A stretch of DNA of 64,000 nt from Cellulomonas endophytica. GTDB lineage: Bacteria; Actinomycetota; Actinomycetes; Actinomycetales; Cellulomonadaceae. The notes under the pieces were generated by a model. It was not told the origin of the DNA. It did not search any database and worked only from the letters and a program-made list of their open reading frames with translations. A program made the position numbers and the translations under genes. The stretch is from assembly GCF_004123805.1 (NCBI RefSeq), contig NZ_RWJX01000002.1, positions 62,001-126,000 on the forward strand. Reading direction: 5' to 3'. Shown here piece after piece: positions 27,084 through 35,335 of the stretch (position 1 is its first letter; every line of letters begins with the position of its first letter).

Positions 27084-28115
27084 TCAGCCCACCTCGCCCG
27101 GCGCGGGGGTATCGCCCGTGGTGAAGAGCTTGAGCTCCTCGAGGATCTCCGGCTCCGGGGTGTCGCCGTCGACCCAGCCGCGGATCTGCTCGACGACGGA
27201 GCGGCCGTAGGCCTCGGGCTCCTGCGCGACGCAGCCGGCGTAGGTCTCCGTCAGCGGCTCCTCCGACGCGCAGAACCCGTAGACCTTCACGGGGCTGCCC
27301 GCGGGCAGGGCCTGCAGGGCGCCGTAGGTGGCCGGGCCCGTCGAGGCGAAGATGACGTCGATGCCGGGGTTGCCCGACAGCATCTCGGACGTGGCGCGCA
27401 GGGAGTCGTCGGGCTTGACGTTGCCGTCCACCTTCGCGACGACCTCCGCGTTCGGGTTGGCGGCGATGGCCTCCTCGAAGCCCTCGTCGCGCAGGCGCGT
27501 GGGCACCTCGTCGGGCTCCGTGACGAAGCCGATCTGGAGCGCCGCGTCGGCGCCGAGGTCGGCCAGCACCGCCTCGGCCATCTGGCGGCCGCCGGCGGCG
27601 TTGTCCGCGCCGAGGTACTGCACGACGGTCCCGTTCTGCGCCTCCAGCGCGTCGGGGTCGACTGTGACGTTGACCGTGAAGACCGGGACGCCGGCCTCGT
27701 TCGCCGCGGAGACGATGGCCGCCGCCGGCTCGGACTTCACGGCGTTGAGGGCCAGCGCGCACGGCTGCTTCTGCAGCATGGACTGGACCTGCGAGAGCTG
27801 GTTCGCGTCGTCGTCGTCGGCGATCTGCACCTCGACGTCGAAGCCGTTCTCCTCGCCCGCCGCCTCGAAGCCGGCCTTCATGGCGACGTAGTACGGGTTG
27901 GTGAGGTTCGGCAGGGCGACGGCGACGTAGGGAGTCTCCTCGTCGCAGGCCGCGGGACGGTCGGAGCCGGCCTCGCCCGTCGCGCCGGCGGTCGCGTCGC
28001 CGCCACCGCCGCCCGTGCCGGTGTCGACGGCGCCGGAGCAGGCGCCGAGGGCGAGGGTGAGGGCGGCGAGGCCGCCGAGCGTGGCCAGGGAGCGGTGGGA
28101 GGGACGGGTGCGCAT
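27084..28115 (-). CDS. Sugar ABC transporter substrate-binding lipoprotein
   Basis: Periplasmic-binding-protein family 1/2 lipoprotein of 343 residues, the ribose-binding type. The signal peptide ends in the lipobox LGAC, followed by a Gly-rich tether. The binding fold begins YVAVALPNLTNPYY and includes NAVKSEPAAA and FASTGPATYGAL. The ATG has GGAGGT eight bases upstream. It lies five bases after the permease, so the transporter genes form one transcript in the order permease, binding protein, ATPase. The ligand is probably a monosaccharide or polyol. Confidence 0.92.
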   Translation of the reverse strand: MRTRPSHRSLATLGGLAALTLALGACSGAVDTGTGGGGGDATAGATGEAGSDRPAACDEETPYVAVALPNLTNPYYVAMKAGFEAAGEENGFDVEVQIADDDDANQLSQVQSMLQKQPCALALNAVKSEPAAAIVSAANEAGVPVFTVNVTVDPDALEAQNGTVVQYLGADNAAGGRQMAEAVLADLGADAALQIGFVTEPDEVPTRLRDEGFEEAIAANPNAEVVAKVDGNVKPDDSLRATSEMLSGNPGIDVIFASTGPATYGALQALPAGSPVKVYGFCASEEPLTETYAGCVAQEPEAYGRSVVEQIRGWVDGDTPEPEILEELKLFTTGDTPAPGEVG

Positions 28116-28120
28116 CGTTG

Positions 28121-29260
28121 CTACCTCCGGGTGGTGGTGGTGGGGGACGAGCCCGCCGCGGCGGGTCCGCCGGGCGTGGGGGTGGGAGTGGCGGTGGGGC
28201 TTGCCTGCCGGGAGACGCCCGACGAGGGGCCGGTCGCGGAGGGGGCGGAGCCCGTGGGCGGGCCACCGGCCGGCGGGGCGCCCGTCGCGGAGCGGGACCG
28301 GGCGCGGCGCAGCAGGTCGCCGAACGAGACGTTGCGCCGGTAGGTGTCGAGGATGACGCCGCCGAGGATGATCACGCCGATGACGAGGGGCTGCCAGTAG
28401 CTCTCGACGCCGAGCACGTTCATGCCGTTGGACACCGTCGCGATGAGGACGGCGCCGAGCAGCGCGCCGGTGATGGAGCCGATGCCGCCGAAGAGGCTGA
28501 CCCCGCCGACGACCGCGGCGGCGATGGAGTAGAAGAGCTCGTTGCCCGAGCCCGCGGAGGGGTAGCCGACCATGAGGCGGCTGGTGACGATGAGCCCGCC
28601 GAAGCCCGCGCAGACGCCGGACAGGGCGTAGACGAGGACGGTGACGCGGCCGATCGGGATGCCGGCCAGGCGCGCGGTCTCGCGGTTGCCGCCGACGGCG
28701 TAGATGTGGACGCCGGTGGGCGTGCGCCGCAGCAGCACCGCGAAGACCACGGCGGAGAGCGCGACGAGGACCACCGGCATCGGGATCCCGAAGAGGCCGC
28801 CGCGGCCGACGATCGCGAAGAGCGGGTCCGCCACGTTCACCGAGCTCGCGCCGGTGAGGATGAGCGGGATCGACGCCGCGACGCCGAAGGTCGCGAAGGT
28901 GACGATGAACGGCGGCAGCCCCAGGAAGTGGATGAGCGAGCCGTTCAGCGCGCCGACGAGGGCGCCGATGCCGAGCGCCGCCAGTGCCGCGAGCCACCAG
29001 GGGGCGCCGTCCCGCATGAGCAGGGCGGCGACCATGCCCGTGAGGGCGACGTTGGAGCCGGTCGAGAGGTCGATCCCGCCCGTCAGCAGGACGAACGCCT
29101 GCCCCAGGGCCAGGAAGGCGATGACCGTGCCGTTGAGCAGCAGCAGCTGGGCGTTGTCGACCGTGCGGAAGGTCGGGGACAGCAGGGACAGGACCGCGGC
29201 GACGAGCACCACGACCGCAGCGATCCCGAGCTCCTCGGGAAGACGTCGTCGTCGGGCCAT
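28121..29260 (-). CDS. Sugar ABC transporter permease, RbsC type
   Basis: Inner-membrane permease of 379 residues with about eight to ten hydrophobic segments. GGIDLSTGSNVAL and the ISGxxAG-like ALSGVCAGFGGL are typical of the RbsC/AraH family. The last 55 residues are a Pro/Thr/Gly-rich cytoplasmic tail, unusual for this family. The ATG at 29260 has GAGGAGG upstream. It is the first gene of the minus-strand operon that runs to 22543. Confidence 0.93.
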   Translation of the reverse strand: MARRRRLPEELGIAAVVVLVAAVLSLLSPTFRTVDNAQLLLLNGTVIAFLALGQAFVLLTGGIDLSTGSNVALTGMVAALLMRDGAPWWLAALAALGIGALVGALNGSLIHFLGLPPFIVTFATFGVAASIPLILTGASSVNVADPLFAIVGRGGLFGIPMPVVLVALSAVVFAVLLRRTPTGVHIYAVGGNRETARLAGIPIGRVTVLVYALSGVCAGFGGLIVTSRLMVGYPSAGSGNELFYSIAAAVVGGVSLFGGIGSITGALLGAVLIATVSNGMNVLGVESYWQPLVIGVIILGGVILDTYRRNVSFGDLLRRARSRSATGAPPAGGPPTGSAPSATGPSSGVSRQASPTATPTPTPGGPAAAGSSPTTTTRR

Positions 29261-29281
29261 GCAGCTGCCTCCTCGCAGTGT

Positions 29282-29293
29282 GCTCATCTGAGC
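29282..29293. promoter_or_regulatory. Operator copy 1 of the sugar locus
   Basis: GCTCA-TC-TGAGC, a perfect five-base dyad 22 bases upstream of the permease ATG. The wider GTGCTCANNTGAGCG is shared with a second copy at 29385-29396. It is probably bound by the adjacent SorC-type regulator. Confidence 0.6.
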
Positions 29294-29384
29294 GCTTCTG
29301 TGGCTGTTGGAGCAACATATGCGCGGTGCTGGTCCTCGCACAAGTCCTCGTGGTCTCGATTGAGCAACGCCAATCCGCTACGGT

Positions 29385-29396
29385 GCTCACATGAGC
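29385..29396. promoter_or_regulatory. Operator copy 2, over the regulator start
   Basis: GCTCA-CA-TGAGC overlaps the ATG at 29391. A -10 box TACGGT lies at 29379-29384, six bases before the ATG, so the transcript is probably leaderless. Binding here would block the regulator's own transcription start (autoregulation). Confidence 0.6.
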
Positions 29397-30377
29397 GACA
29401 ATGAGGCGGCGACGACGCCCGACGACGAGCGCCGCCAGATGGCGCTGGCCGCCCGTCGCTTCTTTCTCGAGGACCGGAGCAAGATCGAGATCGCGGCCGA
29501 GCTCGGCGTCTCGCGCTTCAAGGTGGCGCGGCTGCTGGAGCAGGCGCGCGAGACCGGCGTCGTCACGATCACGGTCCACGACAGCGGCGTGATGGCCCCC
29601 GCCCTCGCGGCCCGGGTCGCGGAGCACCTCGGGCTGAGCCGGGTCGTCGTCGTCGAGTCCGGGCCGGCGCCGGAGGAGGTGCGGCGCGTCGTCGGGGAGG
29701 CCGCCGCGCACCTGCTCGGCCGGACCCTGCACGACGGCGAGGTCCTCGGCATGGCCTGGGGGCGCACGCTCGCCGCGATGAGCGCCGCGCTCCCGGCGCT
29801 GCCCCGCACGACGGTCGTGCAGCTCACCGGCGTGACGGGCCACAACATCGCGGACTCGCCCGTGGAGATCCTGCGCCAGGTGGCCCTGCGCTCCGGCGGG
29901 GCGGCCTACCCGATCTTCGCGCCGCTCGTGGTCGGCGACCCCCGCACCGCCGAGGCCCTGCGCGCCGAGCCCGGCGTGGCCCGGGCCTTCGAGCTCTACG
30001 ACCGGCTCACCACGGCGGTGGTCTCCGTCGGGTCCTGGGACCCGCCGAACTCCCAGCTCTACGCCTCGCTCGACCCCGCCGAGCGGGACCGGCTCCGCGA
30101 CGAGGGCGTGCGCGCCGAGGTCACCGCCGCGCTGCTCGCCGCCGACGGCACCCAGCTGGCGCCGGACGTCGTCGCCCGGTCCATCACCATCCCCGCCGAG
30201 CTGCTGCGCCGGACGCCGCGGATCGTCGCGGCGGCGGGCGGGGCGGACAAGGCGCACGCGGTGCTCGCCGCCGTGCGCGCGGGGCTGACGACGGAGCTCG
30301 TCACCGACCGCTCGCTGGCGGAGGAGCTGCTGCGGCTGCCGGCGGTCGTGCCTACGGGCGACCCGGGGTCTCCGTGA
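29391..30377 (+). CDS. SorC/DeoR-type sugar-binding transcriptional regulator
   Basis: Regulator of 328 residues. The N-terminal helix-turn-helix is at about residues 30-52 (KIEIAAELGVSRFKVARLL). The rest is a SorC-type effector domain related to sugar-phosphate isomerases, with GEVLGMAWGRTL and VVQLTGVTG as landmarks and AAAGGADKAHAV near the end. It is divergent from the ABC transporter operon, and its gene overlaps the epimerase by four bases. The effector is probably a phosphorylated intermediate of the same pathway. Confidence 0.9.
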   Translation: MSDNEAATTPDDERRQMALAARRFFLEDRSKIEIAAELGVSRFKVARLLEQARETGVVTITVHDSGVMAPALAARVAEHLGLSRVVVVESGPAPEEVRRVVGEAAAHLLGRTLHDGEVLGMAWGRTLAAMSAALPALPRTTVVQLTGVTGHNIADSPVEILRQVALRSGGAAYPIFAPLVVGDPRTAEALRAEPGVARAFELYDRLTTAVVSVGSWDPPNSQLYASLDPAERDRLRDEGVRAEVTAALLAADGTQLAPDVVARSITIPAELLRRTPRIVAAAGGADKAHAVLAAVRAGLTTELVTDRSLAEELLRLPAVVPTGDPGSP

Positions 30378-31039
30378 CGTCGCCGGACGGCGGCGACGAG
30401 GGGCTGCGCGTCGCCGTCTCCCTGTGGTCGGTGCCGGAGGCCGAGCGGGCGGCGGAGCTCGCGCGGCTCGTCGCGGGCGGCGTGCGGCGGGTGCACTGGG
30501 ACGTGTCCGACGGCGACCTCGCGGCGCCCGGGGGCTTCGACCCCGAGGGCGTGGCGCAGCTCGTCGCGTCGCTGCCGCCCGACGCCGAGGTGGCGCACGA
30601 GGTGCACCTCATGGTCCGGCGGCCCGTCGAGCACGTGCCGGCGTGGACGGACCTCTGCGACACCGTCGTCGTCCACGTCGAGGCGGAGGGGTGGCGGGAG
30701 GCGGTGGACGCGGTCCGCGGCGCGGGGCGCCGGGCGGCCGTCGCCGTCTCCCCCGGCACGCCGCTCGACGAGGTGCGGGCCCTCGGGCCGGACGTCGGCG
30801 TCCTCGTCATGTCCGTCGTCCCGGGCCAGGCCGGCTCGGGCTTCCTGCCGACGACCTACGACCGCCTCGACGCCCTCGCCGGACGCCCGCTGCTGGGCGT
30901 CGACGGCAGCGTCGACCTCGAGCGGGGCGCCCGCTGCCACGCGCACGGCGCGACCTGGCTCGTCAGCGGCACGTCCCTGTGCGGCTGCCCGGACCCCGCG
31001 CGGTGGCTGGAGCAGCTCGCGCGACCCGGGATGCCCTGA
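30374..31039 (+). CDS. Ribulose-phosphate 3-epimerase-like protein
   Basis: TIM-barrel epimerase-like protein of 221 residues. Family landmarks are all present in diverged form: HWDVSDGDL for the HVDVMDG metal-binding strand, HEVHLMV, VMSVVPGQAGSGF for MSVNPGFGGQ, and LGVDGSVD for the closing VDGG loop. The changes at these sites suggest a relative acting on another sugar phosphate rather than the housekeeping enzyme. The GTG overlaps the SorC regulator stop (GTGA at 30374-30377). Confidence 0.82.
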   Translation: MTSPDGGDEGLRVAVSLWSVPEAERAAELARLVAGGVRRVHWDVSDGDLAAPGGFDPEGVAQLVASLPPDAEVAHEVHLMVRRPVEHVPAWTDLCDTVVVHVEAEGWREAVDAVRGAGRRAAVAVSPGTPLDEVRALGPDVGVLVMSVVPGQAGSGFLPTTYDRLDALAGRPLLGVDGSVDLERGARCHAHGATWLVSGTSLCGCPDPARWLEQLARPGMP

Positions 31040-31063
31040 GCTCCTTCGCGGGGACGCGCGCGC

Positions 31064-32008
31064 TCAGCGCGGCTGCCAGGTCGAGCGCCACCGCGCGACC
31101 GCGAAGAGCCGGTCGACCTGCTCCTCGGACAGGACCACCGGGAGCCGGCGGAGGGCCTCTGCCGCCGCGGCCGCGCGCACGACGAGGACGTCCCCCGGCT
31201 CCTCACGCAGGGTCAGGGAGCCCGAGCCGAGCCGGAAGACCAGGACGGCCGTCACGCCGACCGGCACGTGCGCGGCTGCGGAGAGCAGGCGGGCTGCCCG
31301 GGCGGCCTCGTGACGGGAGTTGCGCAGGTAGGGCACGGGGTGGCCGTTGACGCGCACCTGCTTCGGCACCACCCACACCGATGCGCCCGGGTGGTGCTTG
31401 GAGTTCACCGTGAAGACGCCGGCGGGCCCGATGAGGACGTGGTCGATGTCCGCGTCACGCTCCCCCACCGGCAGCGAGTGCAGCACCCGCCAGCCGTGAC
31501 CGGCGAGGCCGTCCAGCTCGGCACCGATCGACTCCTCGGCCGCGGCGCCGATGCGCCACGCACGTTCGTCCGTGCGCGCGTCGGTCACCCTGCCCCACCA
31601 GGTGCGGAGCCGGCCCACCTCGGCACGTCGGGCGGCCAGCTCCTCCACGGCCCGTGCCCGTGCCGCCTGTCCCGCCCGGTGCGCGGAGAGGTCCTCGTCG
31701 GTCCGTACCGCCGCCGGCATGACCTCGCGTGCGGTGTGAGACGGCTGGCCGCGGGGATCGGGCGGCGCGATCGACGGTGCTGTCGACACCGTCGCCGGCG
31801 CGGTGACGGCGGGCGCGATCACCGACGGTGCGCCGTTCTGCACCAGCTCCCACCAGCGACCCAGGATCCTCGCGGTGCTGGGGTCGGTGGGGACGAGCTC
31901 GCCGCTCACGTCGTCGCGGTACCCGATCTGCACCCCTGTGGCGACGTCGACGACGTAGGTCCGGGCCTTGCCGTACCGCCGCCACGACTGCGTCCTGAAC
32001 TCCTGCAC
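31064..32008 (-). CDS. NERD-domain protein
   Basis: A protein of 314 residues with a C-terminal NERD (nuclease-related) domain: ADIDHVLIGPAGVFTVNSKHH, then a strand carrying VPYLRNSRHEA. The usual E-x-K of the nuclease core reads N-S-K, so catalysis is doubtful. The first 110 residues carry a short conserved-looking head (WRRYGKARTYVVDVATG) and a Pro/Ala/Thr-rich linker. The GTG at 32008 is the only early in-frame start. Function is unknown; it is unrelated in position to the BREX operon. Confidence 0.75.
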   Translation of the reverse strand: MQEFRTQSWRRYGKARTYVVDVATGVQIGYRDDVSGELVPTDPSTARILGRWWELVQNGAPSVIAPAVTAPATVSTAPSIAPPDPRGQPSHTAREVMPAAVRTDEDLSAHRAGQAARARAVEELAARRAEVGRLRTWWGRVTDARTDERAWRIGAAAEESIGAELDGLAGHGWRVLHSLPVGERDADIDHVLIGPAGVFTVNSKHHPGASVWVVPKQVRVNGHPVPYLRNSRHEAARAARLLSAAAHVPVGVTAVLVFRLGSGSLTLREEPGDVLVVRAAAAAEALRRLPVVLSEEQVDRLFAVARWRSTWQPR

Positions 32009-32114
32009 GCCGAGCGCATCGGCCGTTCAGGCACGACGCATCGGCGCGCGCAGCAGGCATCACTCGCTCAGCCGCCCCTCGTCGCCCGGACCAGGAGTCG
32101 GAGCGGTGGCCCTT

Positions 32115-32148
32115 GCCGTCGGCGTCGCACTCCGCCGTCGGCGTCGCA
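32115..32148. repeat. Direct repeat of 15 bases in a gene-free spacer
   Basis: GCCGTCGGCGTCGCA occurs at 32115-32129 and 32134-32148, a 19-base period. GTGCGACGC at 32175-32183 is the exact inverted copy of the repeat end at 32122-32130. No gene was found in 32009-32275. Confidence 0.6.
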
Positions 32149-32275
32149 TCTGCAGGTGCGTCCCTGACGGCGAAGTGCGACGCACTCGCCGAGGGGCTCG
32201 GCCCGCCGCGGCCCGAGCGCGTCCGCCGTGGGCCGCTCGTCGTGGAGGAGGGGTGCATCCGCGCCCGAGGGACGG

Positions 32276-32854
32276 TCAGGGCATGAGGTCCGCGGCGACG
32301 CGCTGGGCGACCTCGGCGCGCTCCTCCGGCGTGCCGCCCAGGTCCGACCCGGTGTGGCGGGCGGTGAGCACCGCCATGAGCGCCAGCCGCACGCGCAGCC
32401 GCTCCTCGACGCCGGCGCCCTCGGGCAGCGCCGCCTCCCACAGCCGGTGCTTGATGCGGTGGACGAGGTTCTCCGTGCCGGGCAGCCCCTGCAGGGCGAC
32501 CTCGTTCTGCTGCACGCACCGCACGACGTCCGACATGCCGCCGGCGGTGGCCTCCCCGAGCCGGCGCAGCAGCTCCAGGCGGGTCTCCCGCGTGCGGGGC
32601 GCGGTGCGCACCCAGGAGATGAGGTCCTCGATCGTCGTGCCGACCTCGGCGACGAGGCTCTCGACGATCTCCTCCTTCGAGCGGAAGTGGTAGTAGACCG
32701 CCGCCTTCGTCACGCCCAGGTCCTCGGCGATCTCACGCAGCGACGTCTGGTCGTAGCCCTGCTCGGTGAAGCGGGCGAGGGCGCGGTCGCGGATGCGGTC
32801 ACGGGTGTCCCCCCGCCGCCGGGCCCCGCTCGCCGTCTCCTCCGCCACGCCCAT
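32276..32854 (-). CDS. TetR-family transcriptional regulator
   Basis: Repressor of 192 residues. The N-terminal TetR helix-turn-helix reads TSLREIAEDLGVTKAAVYYHF (residues about 37-57), followed by a helical effector domain with no recognised ligand. The ATG has GGAG eight bases ahead. It is divergent from the DHA2-type exporter at 33035, and two copies of a 16-base operator lie between them, so it very likely represses the exporter and perhaps itself until a toxic ligand binds. Confidence 0.92.
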   Translation of the reverse strand: MGVAEETASGARRRGDTRDRIRDRALARFTEQGYDQTSLREIAEDLGVTKAAVYYHFRSKEEIVESLVAEVGTTIEDLISWVRTAPRTRETRLELLRRLGEATAGGMSDVVRCVQQNEVALQGLPGTENLVHRIKHRLWEAALPEGAGVEERLRVRLALMAVLTARHTGSDLGGTPEERAEVAQRVAADLMP

Positions 32855-32873
32855 GGTCGATCTCCGAGTTCTA

Positions 32874-32889
32874 CTTGACGGCCGGTAAG
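32874..32889. promoter_or_regulatory. TetR operator copy 1, over the exporter -35
   Basis: CTTGACGGCCGGTAAG matches the ideal palindrome CTTACCGGCCGGTAAG with two changes. It covers the TTGACG -35 box at 32875-32880, whose -10 is TACGTT at 32899-32904 (18-base spacing). Binding would block polymerase. Confidence 0.7.
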
Positions 32890-32904
32890 TACCGGATCTA
32901 CGTT
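32875..32904 (+). promoter_or_regulatory. Promoter of the DHA2 exporter
   Basis: -35 TTGACG (32875-32880), 18-base spacer, -10 TACGTT (32899-32904), directed toward the MFS gene. It sits between two copies of the TetR operator. Confidence 0.6.
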
Positions 32905-32915
32905 GCCGACATCAA

Positions 32916-32931
32916 CTTACCGGCCGGCTAG
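32916..32931. promoter_or_regulatory. TetR operator copy 2
   Basis: CTTACCGGCCGGCTAG, two changes from the same ideal palindrome. Its centre is 42 bases from that of copy 1, four helical turns, so two repressors could bind on the same DNA face. It lies just downstream of the expected transcription start. Confidence 0.7.
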
Positions 32932-33034
32932 GAGATTCCGCACCAGCCAGGCCCCACCCACTTCCGCCCGGTCCCGCACCTCGCGCGGTGCTCGGCGGGC
33001 ACCTCCCCCCACCTCCTCGACGAGAGGCACGCCC

Positions 33035-34606
33035 GTGTCCCCCGAACTCCCCCTCGACGAGCACCGCCGTCCCGGCCCCCGCCGGCCGGCCACGCCGTCG
33101 CCCCTGCCCTCGTCCGCCGCGTCGCTCCCGACGACCGCCGCCGCACCCGACCCCCGCCGCTGGTGGGGCCTGGTGACCATCGGGCTCGCCCAGCTCATGG
33201 TCGTCCTCGACATGACCATCGTGAACATCGCCCTGCCGTCCGCGCAGGCCGACCTCGGGATCTCCGACGCCGACCGCCAGTGGGTCGTCACCGCCTACAC
33301 GCTGGCCTTCGGCGGGCTGCTGCTCCTCGGCGGCCGCCTCGGCGACGTCATCGGCCGCAAGCGCGCGCTGATCATCGGGCTCATCGGCTTCGCCGCCGCC
33401 TCCGCGCTCGGCGGCATCGCGGCGAACAGCGCCATGCTGCTGTCCGCCCGCGCCCTGCAGGGCGTCTTCGCGGCGCTGCTCGCGCCGGCCGCCCTGTCGC
33501 TGCTCACCGTGACGTTCACCGAGCCCCGCGAGCGCGCCCGCGCCTTCGGCATCTACGGCGCGATCGCCGGTGGCGGCAGCGCCGTCGGGCTCGTCCTCGG
33601 CGGCGTGCTCACCGAGTACCTCGATTGGCGCTGGTGCCTCCTGGTGAACGCGCCCATCGCCATCGCGGCGGTCGTCGGCGCGACGCTCTTCCTCCAGGAC
33701 CGCCGCGGCGCCGGCACCGTCCGCACCCGCCTCGACGTGCCCGGTGCCGTCCTGGCCAGTGGCGGCCTCCTCGCCGTCGTGTACGGGCTGAGCGAGGCCG
33801 AGCAGGCGGGCTGGACGTCCGGGCTCGTGCTCGGCTCGTTCGCGCTGGGCACCGCGCTGCTGGTGGCGTTCGTCCTCGTCGAGCGCCGCACGCCCCACGC
33901 GCTGCTGCCGCTGCGGATCCTGCGCGACCGCAACCGCGCCGGCGCCCTGCTCGCGATCGGCCTGTCGACGACGGGCATGTTCGGGGTCTTCCTCTTCCTC
34001 ACCTACTTCATGCAGGTCGTGCAGGGCTGGTCGCCGGTGCTCACGGGCCTGGCGTTCCTGCCCATGACGGCGGGCATGATGACCGGCTCCGTCGGCATCT
34101 CCGCCCGGCTGCTCCCCCGCGTCGGCCCGCGCCGGCTCATGGTCCCGGGCCTGCTGCTCGGCGCCGCGGCGCTCACGTGGTTCACGCAGCTCGAGGTCGG
34201 CGCCTCCTACGTCACGCACGTCCTCCCCTCGCTCCTCGTGCTCGGGCTCGGCATGGGCATGACCTTCATGGCGGCGATGAGCACCGGCACGTCCGGTGTG
34301 AGCGGTCCCGACGCCGGCGTGGCCTCGGCCACCGTGAACACCGCCCAGCAGGTCGGCGGCTCGATCGGCATCGCGCTGCTCAACACCGTCGCCACGTCCG
34401 CCACGGCCTCGTGGATCGCCGCGAACGGCGCCGGCGACCCCGCCGCCGCCACGGTGCACGGCTTCACCACGGCCATCTGGGTGTCCGTCGGCGCCCTCGC
34501 GCTGGCGGCCCTCGTCGCCGGGACGCTCATCACCCTGCGCCCGACCGACCGCCGGCCCTCACCCGCCGAGCGCGCGGAGGCGGAGGAGCTCGTCGCCGGC
34601 GTCTGA
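33035..34606 (+). CDS. MFS drug exporter, DHA2 family (14 membrane segments)
   Basis: Membrane transporter of 523 residues. After a Pro-rich cytoplasmic head, LDMTIVNIALP begins membrane segment 1; the MFS loop 2-3 motif reads GGRLGDVIGRKR, and about 14 hydrophobic segments follow, as in proton-driven DHA2 multidrug exporters (EmrB/QacA type). The GTG start at 33035 is preceded by GAGAGG; the frame is open from 32903 but earlier residues lack family likeness. The divergent TetR gene and twin operators imply substrate-induced expression. Its gene end overlaps a convergent membrane-protein gene by 48 bases. Confidence 0.92.
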   Translation: MSPELPLDEHRRPGPRRPATPSPLPSSAASLPTTAAAPDPRRWWGLVTIGLAQLMVVLDMTIVNIALPSAQADLGISDADRQWVVTAYTLAFGGLLLLGGRLGDVIGRKRALIIGLIGFAAASALGGIAANSAMLLSARALQGVFAALLAPAALSLLTVTFTEPRERARAFGIYGAIAGGGSAVGLVLGGVLTEYLDWRWCLLVNAPIAIAAVVGATLFLQDRRGAGTVRTRLDVPGAVLASGGLLAVVYGLSEAEQAGWTSGLVLGSFALGTALLVAFVLVERRTPHALLPLRILRDRNRAGALLAIGLSTTGMFGVFLFLTYFMQVVQGWSPVLTGLAFLPMTAGMMTGSVGISARLLPRVGPRRLMVPGLLLGAAALTWFTQLEVGASYVTHVLPSLLVLGLGMGMTFMAAMSTGTSGVSGPDAGVASATVNTAQQVGGSIGIALLNTVATSATASWIAANGAGDPAAATVHGFTTAIWVSVGALALAALVAGTLITLRPTDRRPSPAERAEAEELVAGV

Positions 34607-35335
34607 CCCGCACGAGCCCCTCGCCGCTACCCCCGCACCCGCCCCAGGGCGAGGTGTGGGGGTAGCGGCGGAAACGCACGACGACCGAGGTCCGGCTGAG
34701 GCCCGCGCGGTCGCCGCCCGCCGCAGCGCCTCGAGCTCGGCGGCCAGGAGGGCGACGTCGGCGGCCGAGGCCGGGAGGACCCCGCCCCTCCGGTCGCGCA
34801 TGGGCACGACCTCGGCGGTCCGGCCGTCGGACAGCACGAGCCGGACACCGGGGAGCGACTGCCCCTGCCCCAGCGACACGGTCGCCACGTCGACGCGGTC
34901 GACCGCGGACCACGCCGCGCCGAGCACGAGCGGGTCCCGCCGTCGGGCCAGGAGATCGACACCACCGAGGCCGAAGGCCAGCACGCCGCACGCGCTCGCG
35001 CGCACCTCCGGCGAGGCGGTGGGTCCCGCGACGGCACCGAGGAACACGCCCTCCGCATCCCACCCGGGGCGGTGACGGCGGACGAGGGACCGCAGGGACG
35101 CGACCCGTCGGCGCGCGCCGAGCCACCACCCGAGCACCAGGAGACCTATCAGGATCCCGACGACGAGGACCACCTGCAGACCGACCACGCCGTGCCGCAC
35201 TACTCGCGCGGCTGCCAACGGCACGACCACCACCCAGTACGGCCACCCGGGCACGAAGGACCGACGCCGGGGCCCTCCGACGAGGCCGACCTCGCCCGGC
35301 GTTCCCGTCCTCGTGCTGCTCGCACGCGTCGCCAT
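34559..35335 (-). CDS. Two-segment membrane protein of unknown function
   Basis: A 258-residue protein with two hydrophobic segments near residues 30-70 (YWVVVVPLAAARVV, then LQVVLVVGILIGLLVLGWWLG) and a soluble C-terminal beta-rich domain (LVLSDGRTAEVVPMRDRRGG). I recognise no family. The ATG at 35335 fits the beginning of the hydrophobic part. The last 35 codons are unusual: they run through a strong hairpin at 34622-34670 and into the end of the MFS gene, so a frame error or a late loss of the normal stop is possible. Confidence 0.65.
   Translation of the reverse strand: MATRASSTRTGTPGEVGLVGGPRRRSFVPGWPYWVVVVPLAAARVVRHGVVGLQVVLVVGILIGLLVLGWWLGARRRVASLRSLVRRHRPGWDAEGVFLGAVAGPTASPEVRASACGVLAFGLGGVDLLARRRDPLVLGAAWSAVDRVDVATVSLGQGQSLPGVRLVLSDGRTAEVVPMRDRRGGVLPASAADVALLAAELEALRRAATARASAGPRSSCVSAATPTPRPGAGAGVAARGSCGSDAGDELLRLRALGG
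34622..34670. terminator. Bidirectional terminator-like hairpin after the exporter
   Basis: CGCCGCTACCCCC (34622-34634) pairs with GGGGGTAGCGGCG (34658-34670), extended by CACC/GGTG inside to an 18-pair stem with one wobble and a 13-base loop. It lies 16 bases after the MFS stop but inside the reading frame of the opposite-strand gene. No U-tract follows on either side. Confidence 0.65.
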
